Shown piece after piece: positions 17,071 through 25,867 of a DNA stretch of 64,000 nucleotides. The notes beneath the pieces are model-generated. The model saw nothing but the letters and a program-made list of their open reading frames with translations, was not told the origin of the DNA and searched no databases. The position numbers and the translations under genes were made by a program. The DNA comes from JBFWRK01 sp050248955. GTDB lineage: Bacteria > Actinomycetota > Acidimicrobiia > Acidimicrobiales > Ilumatobacteraceae. The stretch's first letter is position 1, and each line of letters starts with the position of its first letter. The stretch is taken from contig JBFWRK010000011.1 of assembly GCA_050248955.1 (NCBI GenBank), forward strand, positions 62,001-126,000. Direction: 5' to 3'.

Positions 17071-18060
17071 TCAGGAGCTCGTGACGACGGCCACCCGGCG
17101 GAGCGCCTCGGCGGCCTCTTCCGGCGGAACGATGTTGATCAGCACGCCGGTGCCACGCTCGAAGCCGGCGACCGTGAACAGGTTCGGCAACAGGTGCAGG
17201 TGCCAGTGGAACGGTCCGCCGTGCTGGTGCGGCGCCGTGTGCACGACCAGGTTGAAGGCCACGTCGCCATGGACCCGGTTCAGGGTCGCCACCGCGTCGC
17301 GCAGCGCTCGACCGACACCCTCGAGGTCGGCCTTGCTCGCATCCTGCAGGTGGACCTCGTGGTTGCGCGGGATGATCAGCAGCTCGTACGGCATGCCGCT
17401 CCAGTACGGGCACACCACGAGTGCGTCGTCGCTCACGAGCACGACGCGAGCGCCGTCGACGAGCTCCGCCTCGACCGTGGCGCAGATGATGCAGCCGCCG
17501 TCGAACCGACCGAACGCCCGCTCCTCGTCGAGGATCTCGCCCGGTACGAACGGCATGCCGAGGAGCTGCCCGTGCGGATGGGAGAGCGAGGCGCCGGCCT
17601 CGCGGCCGTAGTTGACGATCGCCTGCGTGTACCGGACGTTCGGCGTGGCGGCGTGCTCGATGAACCGGTGGCGCAGGGCGACCATCACGTCGCCGATCTC
17701 GCCGTCGCTCAGGCTGCCGAGGTTGGCGTCGTGCTCGGGGGAGAACACGAGCACCTCGTGGATCCCGCTCGCCTCCGCCTGCACGTGCACCGGCCCGAGG
17801 TTGCGCACGGCCAAGCACTCGTCACCCTCGAAGGCGGGGTACAGGTTCGGTACGATCCGCAACCGCCATCCACCCGCGTCGTCAACGGTCTCGAGCGCCG
17901 GCGGCGTCGACTCTTCGTTGCCTGGGCAGAACGGGCACGGCCGGGAAGGATCGGCGTCCACCGTGCCATCGCGAGGGGCGAAATCGGTGGGCCGTTCCGC
18001 TCGCGACGAGACGATGGTCACCCATCGTCCGGTCAGGGGATTCAATCGGAGCTGACTCAC
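17071..18060 (-). CDS. galT: Galactose-1-phosphate uridylyltransferase
   Basis: A 329-residue HIT-superfamily enzyme of the Leloir pathway, exchanging UMP between UDP-glucose and galactose 1-phosphate. It has the metal-site Cys pair in CPFCPGNEEST and the catalytic HPH in GASLSHPHGQLLGMP. The C-terminal HIT-like repeat is VVHTAPHQHGGPFHWHLHLL. The GTG at 18060 gives VSQLRLNPLTGRWV, the normal family start; an earlier in-frame ATG adds 18 unlikely residues. No galK or galE is nearby. Placement beside the glucan genes suggests sugar-phosphate recycling. ADP-sugar use, as in some plant relatives, cannot be excluded. Confidence 0.9.
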   Translation of the reverse strand: MSQLRLNPLTGRWVTIVSSRAERPTDFAPRDGTVDADPSRPCPFCPGNEESTPPALETVDDAGGWRLRIVPNLYPAFEGDECLAVRNLGPVHVQAEASGIHEVLVFSPEHDANLGSLSDGEIGDVMVALRHRFIEHAATPNVRYTQAIVNYGREAGASLSHPHGQLLGMPFVPGEILDEERAFGRFDGGCIICATVEAELVDGARVVLVSDDALVVCPYWSGMPYELLIIPRNHEVHLQDASKADLEGVGRALRDAVATLNRVHGDVAFNLVVHTAPHQHGGPFHWHLHLLPNLFTVAGFERGTGVLINIVPPEEAAEALRRVAVVTSS

Positions 18061-18160
18061 TGCTCTGCAGGATACGGCGTACGCGACGGCGAAGGTGTGA
18101 CGCAGACGGCCCATCCGTCACATCGCGTTCGCCATGCGAACGAGCTCGCCCGATCGCCGG

Positions 18161-18907
18161 TCACTCGGTCGGGCGGCGGTAGGTCGAAACGTGGTGGGTG
18201 CTGGCTTCGTCGAAGGGTTCGTCGTGCCAGCCGGCGACGCGCGACTCGAGCTCCAGGCCGGCCTCCGCCGCCATCACGTCGAGCTGCTCGGGCGTGCTGT
18301 AGTGGATGGACCATGGACGCAACCTGACGCCGTTGCCCTCGGTCAGCTCGATCAGGTGGCCCTCCGCGCGCTGGGACGCCGCGTCGTGGATGCTCACGCT
18401 GAGCACCACGCGGTCGACCGCCATCGACCGGAGCTCGACGACCGATCCCTGCTGCGGCGGTTCGACCGGCACGAACGCCTCGATGACGAAGCGCCCACCC
18501 GGCGCGAGACGGCTCGCCACCGCGGTGCAGCACAGCCGTTGGTCAGCGTCGGTGAGGATGCTGAAGAACGTGTTGTACGTGACGTAGACGAGCGTGAACG
18601 ACCCGGCGGGCAGGCCCGTGCCGGTCATGTCGCCGAGCACCGCCGTCACGAGATCACCTCCTGGCTTCGCCGACAGCCGGGCCAGCATCTGCTCGCTCGC
18701 GTCGACGCCGAACACCGGCACGCCCGTCGCCACGGCCAGCGGAACGGCGATCCGACCCGTGCCGACGCCGAGCTCGAGCACGGGCCCCGCGCCGGCGAGG
18801 CGGCCGAGGCGGGCCACGGTCGCGCTCGCATCCGTCAGGTCCGCGTACCAGTCGTCGTAGATGTCGGCGAACGCGTCGCCATAGCTCGCCTCGTCGTAGC
18901 CGCGCAC
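18161..18907 (-). CDS. Class I SAM-dependent methyltransferase
   Basis: A 248-residue Rossmann-fold protein. Motif I is PVLELGVGTGRIAVPLA, motif II VFGVDASEQMLARL, and the motif IV region is FTLVYVTYNTFFSILTD, followed by APGGRFVIEAFVP. The GTG start gives VRGYDEASYGDAFADIYDDWY, a typical opening of uncharacterised actinobacterial methyltransferases. The substrate is unknown. It is divergent from the cysteine desulfurase gene, with 62 bp between, and lies 100 bp upstream of galT on the same strand. Confidence 0.85.
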   Translation of the reverse strand: MRGYDEASYGDAFADIYDDWYADLTDASATVARLGRLAGAGPVLELGVGTGRIAVPLAVATGVPVFGVDASEQMLARLSAKPGGDLVTAVLGDMTGTGLPAGSFTLVYVTYNTFFSILTDADQRLCCTAVASRLAPGGRFVIEAFVPVEPPQQGSVVELRSMAVDRVVLSVSIHDAASQRAEGHLIELTEGNGVRLRPWSIHYSTPEQLDVMAAEAGLELESRVAGWHDEPFDEASTHHVSTYRRPTE

Positions 18908-18969
18908 GGCGCGAGTTCAGCAGGTCCGGCCGGTGCCGTCCGTCGCGGTTCGTCACTAGCCTCGACGGT

Positions 18970-20109
18970 GTGTCCGCGCTCCCGCCCCTGAGGTACTTCG
19001 ACCACGCGGCGACCACGCCCATGCGCCCCGAAGCCGTCGAGGCGATGCTGCCTTTCCTCACGAAGCGCTTCGCGAACCCGTCCGGCTCGCACCGCGGTGC
19101 CCGTGACGCACGCCGAGCGCTCGACGAGGCTCGCGACATCGTCGCCGACGTGCTCGCGGTTCCCGCCGGCGGCATCGTGTTCACCGGGTGCGGTACCGAG
19201 GCCGACAACGCCGCGCTGTCCGGCACGTTGCGCCGCCGCGGTGGCATTGCCGTGTGCCCGGCCGCCGAGCACCACGCCGTGCTGCACGTCGTCGAGCACG
19301 GCGGCGGTCGTGTCGTCGGTGTCGATGCGGCGGGACGGGTCGACCTCGTCGCCCTCGATGCGGCACTCGACGAGCACGTGAGCATCGTGTCGGTGATGGC
19401 CGTCAACAACGAGGTGGGCACCGTCCAGCCGTTCACGGGGGTCGCCGAGCTCGTCCGCCGACGCGCCCCCGAGGCGTACCTCCACACCGACGCAGTGCAG
19501 GCCGCGTGCTGGCTCGATCTGTCGGAGCTCACCCCGCTCGTCGACCTGCTGGCGATCTCGGCACACAAGTTCGGCGGCCCGAAGGGCGTGGGCGCGCTGT
19601 GGATCCGCGACGGCGTGCAGCTCGAACCGCTGCTCCAGGGTGGAGGGCAAGAGCGCGATCGGCGCAGCGGGACGCACAACGTCGCCGGCATCGTCGCGAT
19701 GGCCGAGGCACTGCGGATCACCGCGGCGCAGCGCGTCGAGACGAACGAGCGCGTGACCCGGCTGCGCGATCGATTGGTCGATGGGTTGCTGGCGACGTGC
19801 CCCGGAGCGAGCGAGACGGTCGAGCGCGCGGCGAAGGTCGCCGGCTCGGCGCACCTGTGCTTCGAAGGGTGCGAGAACGAGTCGTTGCTGTTCCTGCTCG
19901 ACCAGGCCGGCATCTGCGCGAGCGCGGCGTCCGCATGTGCGAGCGGTGCGATGGAGCCGTCCCACGTCCTCGCGGCGATGGGCGTGAGCACCGAGCGGGC
20001 GCGGGGCGCGATCCGCTTCTCGCTCGGCCACACGACGACCGACGACGACATCGACGTCGCGCTCGCCGCGATCCCGCCGATGATCGAGCGGCTGCGGGGG
20101 CGGTCGTGA
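18970..20109 (+). CDS. Cysteine desulfurase (NifS/IscS family)
   Basis: A 379-residue PLP enzyme that moves sulfur from cysteine to itself as persulfide. Opening PLRYFDHAATTPMRPEAVEAM is typical. The PLP Lys is in LAISAHKFGGPKGVGALW and the active Cys in SAASACASGAMEPSHVL, on a loop resembling group I desulfurases. Its stop overlaps the mnmA start, so it most likely supplies sulfur for tRNA 2-thiouridylation and perhaps Fe-S assembly with the NifU-like protein. GTG start at 18970. The same iscS-mnmA order is conserved in mycobacteria. Confidence 0.94.
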   Translation: MSALPPLRYFDHAATTPMRPEAVEAMLPFLTKRFANPSGSHRGARDARRALDEARDIVADVLAVPAGGIVFTGCGTEADNAALSGTLRRRGGIAVCPAAEHHAVLHVVEHGGGRVVGVDAAGRVDLVALDAALDEHVSIVSVMAVNNEVGTVQPFTGVAELVRRRAPEAYLHTDAVQAACWLDLSELTPLVDLLAISAHKFGGPKGVGALWIRDGVQLEPLLQGGGQERDRRSGTHNVAGIVAMAEALRITAAQRVETNERVTRLRDRLVDGLLATCPGASETVERAAKVAGSAHLCFEGCENESLLFLLDQAGICASAASACASGAMEPSHVLAAMGVSTERARGAIRFSLGHTTTDDDIDVALAAIPPMIERLRGRS

Positions 20110-21143
20110 GGGTGATGCTCGCGATGAGCGGAGGCGTCGATTCCTCCGTCGCTGCGGCGCTCCTGCTCGAGGCCGGTCACGACGTGGTCGGAGTCACGAT
20201 GCGCCTGTGGGGCGGGGAGAGCGACACAGGTTGCTGCTCGGTGTCCGACGTCGACGACGCGCGGCGCGTCGCCCAGCAGCTCGGCATCGACCACCTCGTG
20301 TTCAACTTCAGCGACGACTTCGATGCGCACGTCGTCCAGCCCTACGTGGCCGCCCATGCCGCAGGGACCACACCGAACCCGTGCGTCGAGTGCAACCGGC
20401 ACCTGAAGTTCGCTCGCCTCAGCGAACGGGCGGACGTGCTCGGCTTCGACGCCGTCGCGACCGGGCATCACGCCCGCATCGTGCACCGCGCCGACGGCGG
20501 CTGGGATCTGCGGCGGGGCGTCGACCACGCGAAGGACCAGAGCTACGTCCTCCACATGCTCGATCAGCGTGAGTTGGCGCGCACGATGTTCCCGGTCGGC
20601 GAGATGACGAAGGCCGACGTGCGGATGAAGGCGGCGGAGCTCGGTCTGCGCACGGCGGCCAAGCCCGACAGTCAGGACGTGTGCTTCATCACGTCGACCG
20701 GAGGCCGGCGCGCCTTCCTCGGCACCCGCATCCCGCTCCACGCGGCCGACGTGCGGGACACCAACGGCGAGGCGCTCGGGCGCGTCGATGCGGTCGAGAT
20801 GGTGACGCTCGGGCAGCGGCGGGGGCTTCCCCTGGCCGGCGCACCCGAGCGGCGTTACGTGGTCGGCATCGACGTACCGGGCCGTGCGGTGACGATCGGG
20901 CACGAGGCTGATCTCCTCGTCGGAGCGATGCCGGTACGTCAGCTCGTGTGGACCGATCGCCCGGTGTCGGGTCGGGTGCTCGTGCAGACGAGCGCCCACG
21001 GTGCCACGAACCCTGCCGATCTCGACGGCGACGGTGTCGTGACGTGGCTCGAGCCGCAGCGCGTCGTCGCGCCCGGACAGAGCGTCGTCTTCTACGACGC
21101 GTCGGACACGATCGTGCTCGGCGGCGGCATCGTCGCAGCCTGA
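20106..21143 (+). CDS. mnmA: tRNA-specific 2-thiouridylase
   Basis: A 345-residue PP-loop enzyme that thiolates the wobble uridine U34 of Lys, Glu and Gln tRNAs. The PP-loop is VMLAMSGGVDSSVAAALL. The catalytic Cys pair lies in TTPNPCVECNRHLKF and KPDSQDVCFI, and GQRRGLPLAG is also conserved. The GTG at 20106 overlaps the desulfurase stop by 4 bases; an ATG at 20115 is possible. Coupling implies sulfur relay from the desulfurase. The C-terminal beta domain is complete. It ends 7 bp from a convergent membrane protein gene. Confidence 0.95.
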   Translation: MRVMLAMSGGVDSSVAAALLLEAGHDVVGVTMRLWGGESDTGCCSVSDVDDARRVAQQLGIDHLVFNFSDDFDAHVVQPYVAAHAAGTTPNPCVECNRHLKFARLSERADVLGFDAVATGHHARIVHRADGGWDLRRGVDHAKDQSYVLHMLDQRELARTMFPVGEMTKADVRMKAAELGLRTAAKPDSQDVCFITSTGGRRAFLGTRIPLHAADVRDTNGEALGRVDAVEMVTLGQRRGLPLAGAPERRYVVGIDVPGRAVTIGHEADLLVGAMPVRQLVWTDRPVSGRVLVQTSAHGATNPADLDGDGVVTWLEPQRVVAPGQSVVFYDASDTIVLGGGIVAA

Positions 21144-21150
21144 GCCGAGC

Positions 21151-22095
21151 TCATCGACCGACCCTGCGCCGCGCCGCCTCGACGATCAAGCGACCGGGAC
21201 GCGAAGGGCTGATGAGGATCGCGCGCACGTGCAGCGCGGTGCCGGCAGGCTTCGATGACGATGCCGCGAGCACCACGGTGCCGGTGCCGACGAGTCGGAT
21301 CTCGATCGCGGGGCCGAGTGCGTCGCCCGTGAGATCGGCGGCCTCGGTGTCGGCGAGCGCTAGCCCGATTGCCTCGACGTCGTCACGCGGGAACATGACC
21401 GTCTCCGCCAGCACGAGCGCATCGTGGACCACGAGCCCGGCCGGCACGAGGACGAGCCAGCGGCGGGCGAGGCGATGGAACCGCGTCGCGGCGACGATGC
21501 CGAGCCCCGCGGCGGCCAGCGTGACGGCACTGCCGATCAGCCACGCGCGGGCGGCGAGCAGCAACGGACCCGCGATCACCGCGACGGCAGTGGTCGACCA
21601 CAGCAGGGGGATCGGTCCGAGCAGCAGCGTGCCGGGCGGCCGTAGCGGCAGGCGCGACTCGTCACCGTACGCGGAGCGCTGCACGAAGGTCTGGCCGACG
21701 TCCCCGCTGAACGCGACGAGCGTGACGACGAGCGAGGAGGCGAGCGCGACGACGAACGCTGTCACCGATGCGCCGGCGGCCCCGGCGGCGAGCGCGACGA
21801 GGATCGTGCCCGGGACGACCATGCGCAGCGCAGTCAGGCTCACGGCGCTCGGCAGGAACGTCGCGACGACCGCGGCGAACCACATCGCCCAGGCGCCGAC
21901 CGTCCCGGTGACCTGCACCGGCCGGCTCTGATCGGCGAGCGCCTGGCCGATCGCGGGGCCGACCAAGAGCACTTGCGCGACCCACAGCAGTCGGACGATC
22001 CAGAGCACGAAGCGCCCGTTCGGCAGACCGGATCGGGAGGCGGGCACAGGAACAGACTTGCTCAGCGGCGGTCCGATTCGCCAACGTGGCGCCAT
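21151..22095 (-). CDS. Multi-pass membrane protein of unknown function
   Basis: A 314-residue protein with about six to eight hydrophobic segments, for example FVLWIVRLLWVAQVLLVGPA, WAMWFAAVVATFLPSAVSL and ASSLVVTLVAFSGDV. The C-terminal 90 residues are soluble and mixed. I chose the ATG at 22095 (MAPRWRIGPPLSKS); the frame stays open further upstream but would overlap the divergent MetE-like gene. No family is recognised. It interrupts the otherwise co-directional mnmA, MetE-like and ligA series, where it runs on the opposite strand. Confidence 0.7.
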   Translation of the reverse strand: MAPRWRIGPPLSKSVPVPASRSGLPNGRFVLWIVRLLWVAQVLLVGPAIGQALADQSRPVQVTGTVGAWAMWFAAVVATFLPSAVSLTALRMVVPGTILVALAAGAAGASVTAFVVALASSLVVTLVAFSGDVGQTFVQRSAYGDESRLPLRPPGTLLLGPIPLLWSTTAVAVIAGPLLLAARAWLIGSAVTLAAAGLGIVAATRFHRLARRWLVLVPAGLVVHDALVLAETVMFPRDDVEAIGLALADTEAADLTGDALGPAIEIRLVGTGTVVLAASSSKPAGTALHVRAILISPSRPGRLIVEAARRRVGR

Positions 22096-22154
22096 CGGAA
22101 GTTGACTTCCGGTTGCGGAGCACACGGCCGAGGATGTGGAAGGAGGGGGCGGAC

Positions 22155-23162
22155 ATGAGGGTGCAGCTGCCATTGGGCGCGGCATCCGGCGTGGGGAGCC
22201 TGCCTCACCGCGACGCCTCGTCTGCCGCACGCTTCGTGCTGGAGCAGCTGCCGTCGCTGCCCGCCATCCCGACGCTGCCCAAGCGCTCGCCCGCTGAAGG
22301 GCTGATCGCGCAGGGGGTGATCGGCATCCGCGGCGTGACGCTCGGCCAGTACGGGAGCCTCGCGGTCGACGTGCGCCGCGTCGATCCGCTGGCCGACGTC
22401 GAGACCAGGTTCGAGCACGAGGCGTTCGCCGGGCTGCGCGCGTTCCTCGAGCATGCGGCCGCTGTTCGGCCGGCGGGTCCGGTGAAGTGGCAGTTCGTCG
22501 GACCGATCACGCTCGGCACCGCGCTGATGCGTGCCGGCGTGCCGGCCAACGTCGCGTTCGAGGTGGCCGTGCGGGCCGTGCGCGAGCACGTGCAGGCGAT
22601 CCACCGTCGCATCGCCGAATCCCTGCCGGGCTGCCCACAGGTCGTCGTGCTCGACGAGCCGTCACTGCCGGAGATGATGGACTCGTCGTTCCCGCTCGCA
22701 CCGGATGCCGCGATCGATCTGCTCTCGGGCGCACTCGCGGCTGTCGAGAACGACGCCGTCGTCGGCGTGCACTGTTGCGGCGCACCCGACTGGGCGAGCG
22801 TCATCGCAGCCGGACCATCGCTCCTCTCGCTCCCGGTCCGCTCTGATCTGATCCCCGTCGCCGGCTACCTGTCCCGCTTCCTCGAAGGCGGCGGATGGAT
22901 CGCCTGGGGGACGGTGGCGACCGACGGGCCGATGCCGGCGTCGACCGAGCGTCCGTGGCGGGAGCTGTCCTCGGTGTGGTGCGATCTCGTCGCCGCCGGG
23001 TGCGATCCGCTGCTGCTCCGCCAGCGGGCGATCATCACCCCGATGGGCGGGCTCGGCCTCCACAGCGAGTTCATCGCGGCGCGCGTCTTCCGTATCGTCA
23101 GGGAGATCTCGGACCGTGTCGGCAGCCAAGCAGTGGCCGCCCAGATGACGCTCGGGGCGTAG
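22155..23162 (+). CDS. MetE-like (cobalamin-independent methionine synthase C-terminal fold) protein
   Basis: A 335-residue protein of the UROD/MetE-like barrel family, less than half the length of full MetE. It opens ASGVGSLPHRDASSAARFVL. VKWQFVGPITLGTALMRAG, VVVLDEPSLPEMM and a HCC segment in AVVGVHCCGAPDWA resemble the metal-site region. It lacks the N-terminal MetE domain, so it is unlikely to bind polyglutamyl folate conventionally; a methylcobamide- or methylthiol-dependent role is possible. AGGAGG lies 9-14 bases before the ATG at 22155. A similar gene sits next to ligA in mycobacteria, supporting orthology rather than a known role. Confidence 0.8.
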   Translation: MRVQLPLGAASGVGSLPHRDASSAARFVLEQLPSLPAIPTLPKRSPAEGLIAQGVIGIRGVTLGQYGSLAVDVRRVDPLADVETRFEHEAFAGLRAFLEHAAAVRPAGPVKWQFVGPITLGTALMRAGVPANVAFEVAVRAVREHVQAIHRRIAESLPGCPQVVVLDEPSLPEMMDSSFPLAPDAAIDLLSGALAAVENDAVVGVHCCGAPDWASVIAAGPSLLSLPVRSDLIPVAGYLSRFLEGGGWIAWGTVATDGPMPASTERPWRELSSVWCDLVAAGCDPLLLRQRAIITPMGGLGLHSEFIAARVFRIVREISDRVGSQAVAAQMTLGA

Positions 23163-23200
23163 CCGAAACCCCGACACACCCGCTGGGTAGGGTGCCGTCG

Positions 23201-25261
23201 ATGGCCGTTTCCGACGAGCTCCGGCGCCGAACCGACGAGTTGCGCGCCGCGATCAGGTACCACGACGACCGCTACTACCGACTTGACGAACCCGAGGTCT
23301 CCGACGCGGAGTACGACGAGCTCGTTCGCGAGCTGCGTGCGCTCGAGGAGGAGTTCCCAGAGCTCCTGGTCGAGAGCTCGCCGAGCCAGCAGGTGAGCGG
23401 CGTCACGTCGACGGCCTTCGCGCCCGTGGTGCACCGCGTCCCGATGACGAGCCTCGACAACGCGATGGACACGAGCGAGCTCGATGCCTGGGGTGAGCGT
23501 GTGCTCCGAGGGCTGGGCGGCGCCGCCGCGAGGTACGTGTGCGAGCTCAAGATCGACGGTGTGGCGATGAGCCTGCGCTACGAACGCGGACGGTTCGTGC
23601 AGGCGGCGACACGCGGCGACGGTCGCGTGGGCGAGGACGTCACGGCGAACGTGGCCACCATCTCCGCCGTGCCCGCTCGGTTGCGCGGCCTGCACGTGCC
23701 CGAGGTGCTCGAGGTCCGTGGTGAGGTGTACCTCCCGATCGACGCGTTCGAGCGGCTGAAGGCGCGGAAGGAGGCCGAGAACGTCGAGCGCATCGCTGCC
23801 GGACGGAAGCCGGAGCCGGTGCCCGTCAACCCGCGCAACGCCGGTGCCGGCAGCCTGCGGCAGAAGTCCGCCGCGGTCACCGCCGAGCGAGGGCTCGCGT
23901 TCTGGAGCTACCAGCTCGGCGAGGTGATCGGCGGCCCTGACTTCGAGACGCACCGTGAGACGCTCGACTTCATCGACTCGCTCGGCTTCCCGGTCAACCC
24001 CGAGATCCGCGTCCTCGACTCGCTCCAAGCAGTGTTGGGGTTCTGCGAGCACTGGCGGGAGCACCGCCACGACCTCGGCTACGAGATCGACGGGGCGGTC
24101 GTGAAGCTCGACGATCTCGCGCAGCGCGAGCTGCTCGGGTTCACCAGCCGCGCACCTCGGTGGGCGATCGCGTTCAAGTTCCCGCCCGAGGAGCGCACCA
24201 CCCTGCTGCGAGACATCCAGGTGTCGATCGGGCGCACCGGGCGGGCGACGCCGTTCGCCGTGCTCGAGCCCGTCTTCGTCGGCGGGTCGACCGTCGGCAT
24301 GGCGACCCTGCACAACGAGGACCAGGTTCGCCTGAAGGACGTGCGCCCGGGCGACACGGTCGTCGTGCGCAAGGCCGGTGACGTGATCCCCGAAGTCGTC
24401 GGCCCGGTGCTCTCCCTACGCGCCGACGGCAGCGAGCCGTGGGTGTTCCCGCGCATCTGTCCGTGCCCGTTGAAGTCCACGCTCGTGCGACCAGAGGGCG
24501 AGGCCGACACCCGGTGCGTCGAGCCCGACTGCCCGTACCAGCGTGACCAGCGGATCATCCACTTCGGCTCCCGCGGCGCAATGGACATCGAGGGCCTCGG
24601 CGAGCGCACGGTCGTCGCGCTCTCCGAGAAGGGCCTCGTGCACGATCCGGCGGACATCTACGCGCTCACCCAGGACGATCTGCTGCAACTCGAGGGGTTC
24701 GGCCCGTTGAGCGCCACCAACCTGCTCGCCTCGATCGCCTCGTCGAAGACGAGGCCGTTGCCCCGCCTGCTCGTGGCGCTCGGCATCAAGAACCTCGGTC
24801 CGGCCGCAGCCGAGTCGCTCGCGCGGGGCTTCGGCAACCTCGACGCGATCCTCTCGGCGGGCGAGGCCGACCTCGCCACGACCGACGGCGTCGGGCCCGT
24901 CATCGCCGCGTCGATCACGACGTGGTACGCCAACGAGGCGAACCGTACGATCATCGAGAAGCTCCGTACCGCCGGGGTCGAGTTCGGCAACGTGACCGTC
25001 AGCCGGTTGCCGCAGAACCTCGTCGGCAAGGCGATCGTCGTGACCGGCACGCTCGACGGCTGGTCGCGCGACGAAGCCGAGGCAGCGATCAAGGACCGCG
25101 GGGGCAAGAGCCCGGGCAGCGTGTCGAAGAAGACCTTCGCCGTGGTGGTCGGCGCCGAGCCGGGTGCGAGCAAGCTGACGAAGGCCGAGGAGCTCGGTGT
25201 CCCCGTCCTCGACGAGACCTCGTTCGCCCGGCTCCTCGAAACGGGGGAACTACCCGACTGA
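23201..25261 (+). CDS. ligA: NAD-dependent DNA ligase
   Basis: A 686-residue replicative ligase. Domain Ia (HDDRYYRLDEPEVSDAEYDE) binds NMN. The adenylation Lys is in YVCELKIDGVAMSLRYERG. The OB fold, zinc finger, HhH array (LEGFGPLSATNLLASI, LGIKNLGPAAAESLARG) and C-terminal BRCT domain (VGKAIVVTGTLDGWSRDEAE) follow. The first zinc-finger Cys pair reads ICPCP, a C-x-C spacing where C-x-x-C is usual; the second pair (CVEPDC) is normal. The ATG at 23201 matches the family start. It follows the MetE-like gene by 38 bp. Confidence 0.96.
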   Translation: MAVSDELRRRTDELRAAIRYHDDRYYRLDEPEVSDAEYDELVRELRALEEEFPELLVESSPSQQVSGVTSTAFAPVVHRVPMTSLDNAMDTSELDAWGERVLRGLGGAAARYVCELKIDGVAMSLRYERGRFVQAATRGDGRVGEDVTANVATISAVPARLRGLHVPEVLEVRGEVYLPIDAFERLKARKEAENVERIAAGRKPEPVPVNPRNAGAGSLRQKSAAVTAERGLAFWSYQLGEVIGGPDFETHRETLDFIDSLGFPVNPEIRVLDSLQAVLGFCEHWREHRHDLGYEIDGAVVKLDDLAQRELLGFTSRAPRWAIAFKFPPEERTTLLRDIQVSIGRTGRATPFAVLEPVFVGGSTVGMATLHNEDQVRLKDVRPGDTVVVRKAGDVIPEVVGPVLSLRADGSEPWVFPRICPCPLKSTLVRPEGEADTRCVEPDCPYQRDQRIIHFGSRGAMDIEGLGERTVVALSEKGLVHDPADIYALTQDDLLQLEGFGPLSATNLLASIASSKTRPLPRLLVALGIKNLGPAAAESLARGFGNLDAILSAGEADLATTDGVGPVIAASITTWYANEANRTIIEKLRTAGVEFGNVTVSRLPQNLVGKAIVVTGTLDGWSRDEAEAAIKDRGGKSPGSVSKKTFAVVVGAEPGASKLTKAEELGVPVLDETSFARLLETGELPD

Positions 25262-25292
25262 CCGGTCGGGTCGACCGTGCCGCCTTGTCAGA

Positions 25293-25775
25293 TCAGATCG
25301 AGACGTCGAACTGCCAGGTGTACGACAGTGCCCGGCCGCGCCCCTCGTCGATGCGCCAGAACACGACCCGCACCTCGTGCGTGCCCTGATCGAACACCGG
25401 GATCGGGGCGCCCTCCTGGGGGAGGTAGCGCAGCACGTTCGAGCCCGGGTCGAACCGCGTGGTCAACGGGATCTCGACGTCCTGACCCGGCTCGGCGTTG
25501 AGCGTCGGCGTCACCTCGACGACGGGCAGCGTGTCCCCGTCGATGACGAGCTCACCGGTGTACCCCGGGGCGAGGTCGGCGATGATCTCCGTCTGACGCA
25601 GCACGGAGTCGCCGCGCGAGGGTGAGATGAGCTCGATCTCGTCCGGCAGACCCTGCGCGTCGCGTCCCGTGGTCGCCGCAGCGAGCCCATAGATGATGAA
25701 CACGAACCCCAGCGCGAAGCCGGCACTGATGAGCAACCGTGGTCGGTTGAGCGGGCGACGGGGGCTGCGGGCCAT
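25293..25775 (-). CDS. Membrane-anchored protein of unknown function
   Basis: A 160-residue protein: a basic N-terminus (MARSPRRPLNRPR), one membrane helix (LLISAGFALGFVFIIYGLAA), then an extracytoplasmic domain rich in beta-forming sequence. VLRQTEIIADLAPGYTGEL, DGDTLPVVEVTPTLNAEPG and HEVRVVFWRI are visible. It may be an Ig-like or carbohydrate-binding fold; no family is assigned. The ATG at 25775 was preferred over one 18 codons earlier because the helix then follows directly. It is divergent from the PASTA kinase gene, with 92 bp between, and its outer domain could be functionally linked to cell-wall sensing. Confidence 0.75.
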   Translation of the reverse strand: MARSPRRPLNRPRLLISAGFALGFVFIIYGLAAATTGRDAQGLPDEIELISPSRGDSVLRQTEIIADLAPGYTGELVIDGDTLPVVEVTPTLNAEPGQDVEIPLTTRFDPGSNVLRYLPQEGAPIPVFDQGTHEVRVVFWRIDEGRGRALSYTWQFDVSI

Positions 25776-25867
25776 GGCCCCATTCTCGCCGCTGACCTCG
25801 TCGAATCCCACGCCGACGAACGATGACATCGTCGCCGCACCGTCCCCGGCGGTAGCGTCGTCGTGCC

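Noticed and set aside
22030..22150. Upstream extensions of the membrane protein (to 22230) and of the MetE-like protein (to 22086)
   Set aside because: They would overlap each other divergently; the later starts have better sites (AGGAGG for the MetE-like gene) and match the visible domain starts.
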